From Legionella sp. (GTDB lineage Bacteria > Pseudomonadota > Gammaproteobacteria > Legionellales > Legionellaceae), in NCBI GenBank assembly GCA_004297865.1, contig SCSO01000310.1:1-10008 (forward strand): a DNA stretch of 10,008 nt, written 5' to 3'. The notes under the pieces are model-generated. The model did not search any database. It had not been told where the DNA came from and saw only the letters and a program-made list of their open reading frames with translations. How positions within the stretch are numbered: the stretch's first letter is position 1; each line of letters opens with the position of its first letter. The position numbers were made by a program, and so were the translations under genes. Positions 7,084 through 10,008 of this stretch are shown piece after piece.

Positions 7084-9008
7084 TCCGCAAACCACGACCC
7101 ATGCAAACCATGTGGAACTCGAATCGGTAATTTTACTTTCGCAATGGGTGGTGCGCTAAAATTCTCCGCATCTAGAATTAAAAACTGACTTTTCTTTTCC
7201 TGATTATCATAAACAAATAACAGAACATACCCCTCATCTTCTCTTGTTGCACCAAGCTTAGGAGCGAAAACCATTTCTCCCACTTCCGCATGCTCACCCA
7301 AGGAATGCACACTAGTTTTTCCCGTTTCCATATCAAATTTTATCAATGCATCCAAGAGATCTACATTAGGATTAGCAAGATTAACTGGGCAATAAATATA
7401 ACGATTAGGTAATGAATTGAAATTCTCATTAATCCGAGGAAACTCAATGCGATGCTCATCGATTTGTCGATGCACACAGGTTTTTTGCGGTAAATTGATA
7501 ATGCTACGATATAAACTGGCCACACCTAAAGCAGAGACATCAAATTTAGGATAGCGTACATAATCCACGATAATGTCTTCGTCTTTTTCATAAGCGTTAG
7601 CCAAATGAAAAGTAAAGAAAGACTCTGTCTCTATCCATTGAGGTTCTTTTGCTAAATTACTACGATCCAGAATAGCAATGTGGGTGTTTAATTCCGGAGT
7701 CCATTCAAAAAAATGTCTCTTCTCACCCATTGCCGAAAAATCAACGACCACAGGACATAGGAAAATAATCACATGCTGCTGCGTAATAACAAAATCATGT
7801 ACCATTGCGGGAAAGGGTACTTGGAACTCTACGCTTTCCATGACTTGTCCTGCGGTATCTAAAACATGACAACGCATAATAGGTTCTGAAAAATAAGAAA
7901 TAATATACAATTGCCCAGAATTAGGATCTAAACGAGTATGCGCATTCACCTCTATGGCATGTTCTGCTTTGGTTGGATTCCATTCACCTATAGTGTTTAA
8001 TTCTCGGTCTACCTGATAAGCACTGTTCGCCTCATGTAATGCTAAATACAATTTGCCATGACGAATGATGTGAATAAAACGCCCGATTTTCACGGGGAAT
8101 TCACTATCTCCTGGCTTTAGGGATTCGCTATCGCGAATCGCTGGGCAGTTAATACCACCATAAATTGCTTTACCAAAACGACGTTCCACTTGTAATTGAT
8201 CCGTTTCAATAAAACGATTTTTATAACGAGCCTTGCCATCGCCTAAATACATGGCATGCAACATGCCATCGCCATCGAGCGGATAGGTGTAGCTAAAAGG
8301 AGGGTAAGCTGGGTTGGGGCCGTTACGCATATAAATTCCCTTAAGATCTTGCGGAATTTGGCCTTCAACTTCTAAATTCTCCAGGTCATATTCTTCTTTG
8401 AGAGGCGCAAAATTATTCTTTAAAAAGGGATTGTCTTTTTGTTGTATTTCCGAGCGCGCAATTAAGGCATTAAATTGCCGTTGCTTATACCAATCGGGAA
8501 ATACTTTAGTAAACAAAACCGCAGCAATGATAAAAGCATAGGTTAGACTTTCATAAACACCATCCATTACTAAGTTAGCCCGTAATTGGGCGAAATTGGT
8601 AACTACGCATAAAGTAAAACATAGGCCCCAAACGGCGGTGATGATTTGATTCACTTTTAAGAAGAGAGGCGAATTCCAAAATTCGGGAGGCACTTGTTCT
8701 TTGGCGTATTGCAAAGTGAAGGGTTTGTTAATCGCTAAGGAAAACCAAGTAATAACTGCTAAAGCCCCATTAGCAATCACATTAGCATAGTATTCAAGCC
8801 AAGCTTCGGAGAAGAAGTAAGTGCCAAAGAGCATAAATAGAAAAAAGCAGAAAGTACCCCAGGCTAAAATAAACCCCTTTTTTAATTCATCTGAAATGAC
8901 TGTAAGACATAAAGCCACTAAAACGGCTAATACGTGTTGCCCGGGAAGAACGCTAACTAAGAGGGAATATATAATCCAGGGAAGAAAACCAATGATTACT
9001 TTTAGCAT
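7080..9008 (-). CDS. Carotenoid cleavage oxygenase with N-terminal membrane domain
   Basis: The C-terminal part (about 193-642) is a complete carotenoid/stilbene cleavage oxygenase domain (RPE65/apocarotenoid oxygenase family). These enzymes use non-heme Fe(II) and O2 to split a polyene double bond into aldehydes or ketones. All four iron ligands are present: H357 (NAHTRLDP), H404 (MVHDFVIT), H468 (FHLANAYE) and H636 (GLHGSWF), with spacing close to known enzymes. RNGPNP (228-233) and DGDGMLH (245-251) are further family motifs. Residues 1-175 are unusual: about six hydrophobic segments (roughly 4-21, 26-42, 46-66, 74-93, 119-139, 155-172) with the motif PFTLQYAKEQVPPEFW (96-111). That block resembles stand-alone bacterial membrane proteins of unknown function, an impression from memory. 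The enzyme would sit at the inner membrane, apt for a lipid-soluble substrate. The start is supported by TAAGAG (complement of 9018-9023), nine bases upstream. The TAG stop lies in a palindromic repeat. Substrate, for example a carotene, apocarotenal or stilbene, is not resolvable. Confidence 0.92.
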   Translation of the reverse strand: MLKVIIGFLPWIIYSLLVSVLPGQHVLAVLVALCLTVISDELKKGFILAWGTFCFFLFMLFGTYFFSEAWLEYYANVIANGALAVITWFSLAINKPFTLQYAKEQVPPEFWNSPLFLKVNQIITAVWGLCFTLCVVTNFAQLRANLVMDGVYESLTYAFIIAAVLFTKVFPDWYKQRQFNALIARSEIQQKDNPFLKNNFAPLKEEYDLENLEVEGQIPQDLKGIYMRNGPNPAYPPFSYTYPLDGDGMLHAMYLGDGKARYKNRFIETDQLQVERRFGKAIYGGINCPAIRDSESLKPGDSEFPVKIGRFIHIIRHGKLYLALHEANSAYQVDRELNTIGEWNPTKAEHAIEVNAHTRLDPNSGQLYIISYFSEPIMRCHVLDTAGQVMESVEFQVPFPAMVHDFVITQQHVIIFLCPVVVDFSAMGEKRHFFEWTPELNTHIAILDRSNLAKEPQWIETESFFTFHLANAYEKDEDIIVDYVRYPKFDVSALGVASLYRSIINLPQKTCVHRQIDEHRIEFPRINENFNSLPNRYIYCPVNLANPNVDLLDALIKFDMETGKTSVHSLGEHAEVGEMVFAPKLGATREDEGYVLLFVYDNQEKKSQFLILDAENFSAPPIAKVKLPIRVPHGLHGSWFAE

Positions 9009-9160
9009 AGTAATAAACTCTTATTTAAGAAGTAAGGCTGGAATAGTTATGTACAAATCATACACTATTTAAGAAAAAATTTATATTCAATTCTGGATTA
9101 TCGGAACGGGTATAGCTATCATGTTTAGTCATTTTATTTTAGTCGATTTTAAGGTAAGCC
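9009..9160. promoter_or_regulatory. Divergent intergenic promoter region
   Basis: This AT-rich stretch separates the oxygenase (leftward) from the small exported protein (rightward) and should hold both promoters. Rightward, TATCAT (9117-9122) is a possible -10 with a poor -35 (TGGATT, 9094-9099), and AAGG (9151-9154) is the ribosome binding site. Leftward, TAAGAG is the ribosome binding site; TTGAAT (complement of 9084-9089) could be a -35 but no good -10 lies at the right distance. I see no strong operator dyad. Confidence 0.35.
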
Positions 9161-9592
9161 ATGAAAAAAACTCTAATAGCCATGATGGCTAGCACTCTAT
9201 TAACCCCCTGTTATGCCAATATTACTTTGGTATCGCGCATGGAGGGCGGTTGCGAACAAATTCCCGGACGTTGGGTAGGAACAGGTAAAGCCAACAATTG
9301 GTTGATTGGGGAATGTGTATATCATGGGGAAGGTCAGGTTAGTGAGTTGGATGTCAATGGTCGTTTCACTTTGCAAGTCAGTGCAGAAAAAGACTCTGGT
9401 TCGTTTCTTTGCCCACAACATAATGAGACTCAGTTGAATGGGCTTTGTGTGGGTAATGCCGTCATCTTTATTACCAATTATGGAAATTTGGATGGTTCTT
9501 ATGTGGATAAAGTTGGCAGTGCCAAGGGAACTTTAACTGCTTCAGCTGGTATGTCTGTTGATGTGGATATTCAATTTCATAGTGAGAGTTGA
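9161..9592 (+). CDS. Small exported four-cysteine protein of unknown function
   Basis: I do not recognise this protein. The 143-residue product begins with a clear Sec signal peptide: KK, a hydrophobic core IAMMASTLLTP and a probable cut after A19 (CYA-N). The cleavage region is not a lipobox, so the product should be soluble in the periplasm or secreted. The mature part of about 124 residues has four cysteines (C31, C52, C84, C96), enough for two disulfides. It is rich in Gly and alternating beta-type patterns (GRWVGTGKA, GRFTLQVSA, KGTLTASAGMSVDVDIQ), suggesting a small beta-sandwich or barrel. AAGG six bases before the ATG is the ribosome binding site. It is transcribed away from the oxygenase across a shared 152-base region, and its TGA is followed at 9612 by a repeat hairpin. 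Coding is well supported; function is unknown. Confidence 0.85.
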   Translation: MKKTLIAMMASTLLTPCYANITLVSRMEGGCEQIPGRWVGTGKANNWLIGECVYHGEGQVSELDVNGRFTLQVSAEKDSGSFLCPQHNETQLNGLCVGNAVIFITNYGNLDGSYVDKVGSAKGTLTASAGMSVDVDIQFHSES

Positions 9593-9611
9593 TGCTACGG
9601 AAGATGTCTCC

Positions 9612-9646
9612 CTTCTCCCGCAAGCGTTAGCTCTTGAGGGGAGAAG
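9612..9646. repeat. CTTCTCCC/GGGAGAAG hairpin repeat
   Basis: CTTCTCCC (9612-9619) pairs with GGGAGAAG (9639-9646), and the inner CAAG (9621-9624) pairs with CTTG (9633-9636), around an eight-base loop. It belongs to the same style of repeat as 930-972. It sits 20 bases after the stop of the small exported protein. It could act as a 3' hairpin but has no T-run after it. Confidence 0.6.
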
Positions 9647-9651
9647 CAATT

Positions 9652-9730
9652 CGTAGGTTGGGTCATGACCCAACATAAAGATCTTGAGCGAAGATGTAAA
9701 TGGTTATGTTGGGTCATGACCCAACCTACG
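9652..9730. mobile_element. Intact 79-bp MITE-like palindromic element
   Basis: Perfect 27-base terminal inverted repeats (9652-9678 and 9704-9730) bracket a 25-base interior. Each terminal repeat itself contains the 18-base perfect palindrome GTTGGGTCATGACCCAAC. The interior holds a further small hairpin, ATCTT-gagcg-AAGAT (9681-9695). It encodes no protein. Further copies lie at 838-909 and 6975-7083. No target duplication is obvious at the flanks. The right edge overlaps the stop codon of the gene at 9726. REP-like or MITE nature is inferred from structure and copy number in this window. Confidence 0.75.
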
Positions 9731-10008
9731 GATAATGAATAATATCATGAATACGTGCCAGACTTTTTTGCGTGTTCCGATACCCATGCGGTTGATTCGC
9801 GGCAAAACGTAAACCCTCACCGCACTGTAAAACTTGCCATTGATTACCCACTAATACTTCCATTATACCTTCCACTACAATCACATGCTCGATGACGCCA
9901 GTGTCATGAGGTGGCGAAAGATGTTCACATCCGGGTAAGAGTTCAATTAGAAATAATTCAAAATTTAAATCGCTATCAAAAGGAAACAAAGGGAACACGC
10001 GAATTTTT
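9726..10008 (-). CDS. C-terminal cupin domain of a probable XRE-type transcriptional regulator, partial
   Basis: About 94 residues are visible; the frame stays open to the right edge (KIR precedes the GTG at 9996-9998), so the gene most likely begins outside the window and that GTG is probably not the start. The sequence is a small cupin: PPHDTGVIEHVIVVEGIMEV holds the first motif (His and Glu-His positions), and GEGLRFAANQPHGYRN the second. This form (EH-V-V-x-G, then RF-AA-x-PH-YRN) is the one I know from the C-terminal sensor half of HTH_3/XRE-cupin regulators of about 190 residues, which bind a small ligand or metal. The DNA-binding half is not visible, so a stand-alone cupin cannot be excluded. 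The TAG stop (complement of 9726-9728) lies within the edge of a palindromic element. It converges on the small exported protein gene. Confidence 0.75.
   Translation of the reverse strand, partial: KIRVFPLFPFDSDLNFELFLIELLPGCEHLSPPHDTGVIEHVIVVEGIMEVLVGNQWQVLQCGEGLRFAANQPHGYRNTQKSLARIHDIIHYP

Noticed and set aside
8480..9008. Membrane domain of the oxygenase as a rhodopsin or as septation protein IspZ
   Set aside because: No retinal-binding lysine motif in a seventh helix is visible, there are only about six segments, and resemblance to IspZ-type proteins is too vague to name.
8821..9072. Forward open frame crossing the oxygenase start into the intergenic region
   Set aside because: Overlaps the oxygenase N-terminus antisense, has no evident ribosome binding site, and gives a basic, featureless product.
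9200..9421. Reverse-strand open frame inside the small exported protein gene
   Set aside because: The forward frame has a signal peptide, ribosome binding site and sensible composition; the reverse frame has none of these.
838..9730. CRISPR array
   Set aside because: The palindromic repeats are kilobases apart, inverted to one another, and not separated by uniform spacers.

Overview
The window reads as an AT-rich gammaproteobacterial chromosome segment. The protein style (an OprM/AcrA/AcrB-like efflux operon, a lysine-rich coiled-coil protein resembling secreted effectors, short palindromic intergenic repeats) suggests a Legionella/Coxiella-type lineage. That is inference only: there is no rRNA, tRNA or taxonomic marker gene here.

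Layout. 1-810 (+) is the 3' part of a coiled-coil, effector-like gene of unknown function. 811-1073 is an intergenic stretch with two kinds of palindromic repeat, a weak promoter candidate and a perfect 7-5-7 inverted repeat that could be an operator. 1074-7000 (+) is a tightly coupled three-gene operon for a tripartite RND efflux pump: outer-membrane channel lipoprotein, periplasmic adaptor, HAE1-type inner-membrane proton antiporter. The three products would form one conduit from the inner membrane and periplasm to the exterior. 7001-7079 is a very short convergent junction filled by a hairpin. 7080-9008 (-) encodes a carotenoid cleavage oxygenase fused behind an N-terminal multi-helix membrane domain. 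9009-9160 is a divergent promoter region. 9161-9592 (+) encodes a small exported four-cysteine protein. 9593-9725 holds a CTTCTCCC-type hairpin and most of an intact 79-bp palindromic element. 9726-10008 (-) is the C-terminal cupin domain of a regulator that continues past the right edge.

The most unusual signal is not a gene. A short MITE-like palindromic element occurs three times (838-909 degenerate, 6975-7083 rearranged, 9652-9730 intact). Its two ends are inverted copies of a unit built on the 18-bp perfect palindrome GTTGGGTCATGACCCAAC. The copies overlap gene ends: the stop codons of the RND transporter (TAA), the carotenoid oxygenase (TAG) and the cupin regulator (TAG) all lie inside repeat sequence, and the last seven residues of the RND protein are repeat-encoded. 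The first and last copies also share interior sequence, which argues for descent from a common mobile ancestor. A second noteworthy item is the membrane-anchored carotenoid oxygenase, which has no carotenoid biosynthesis gene beside it. I see no CRISPR array, tRNA, rRNA, phage module or transposase.
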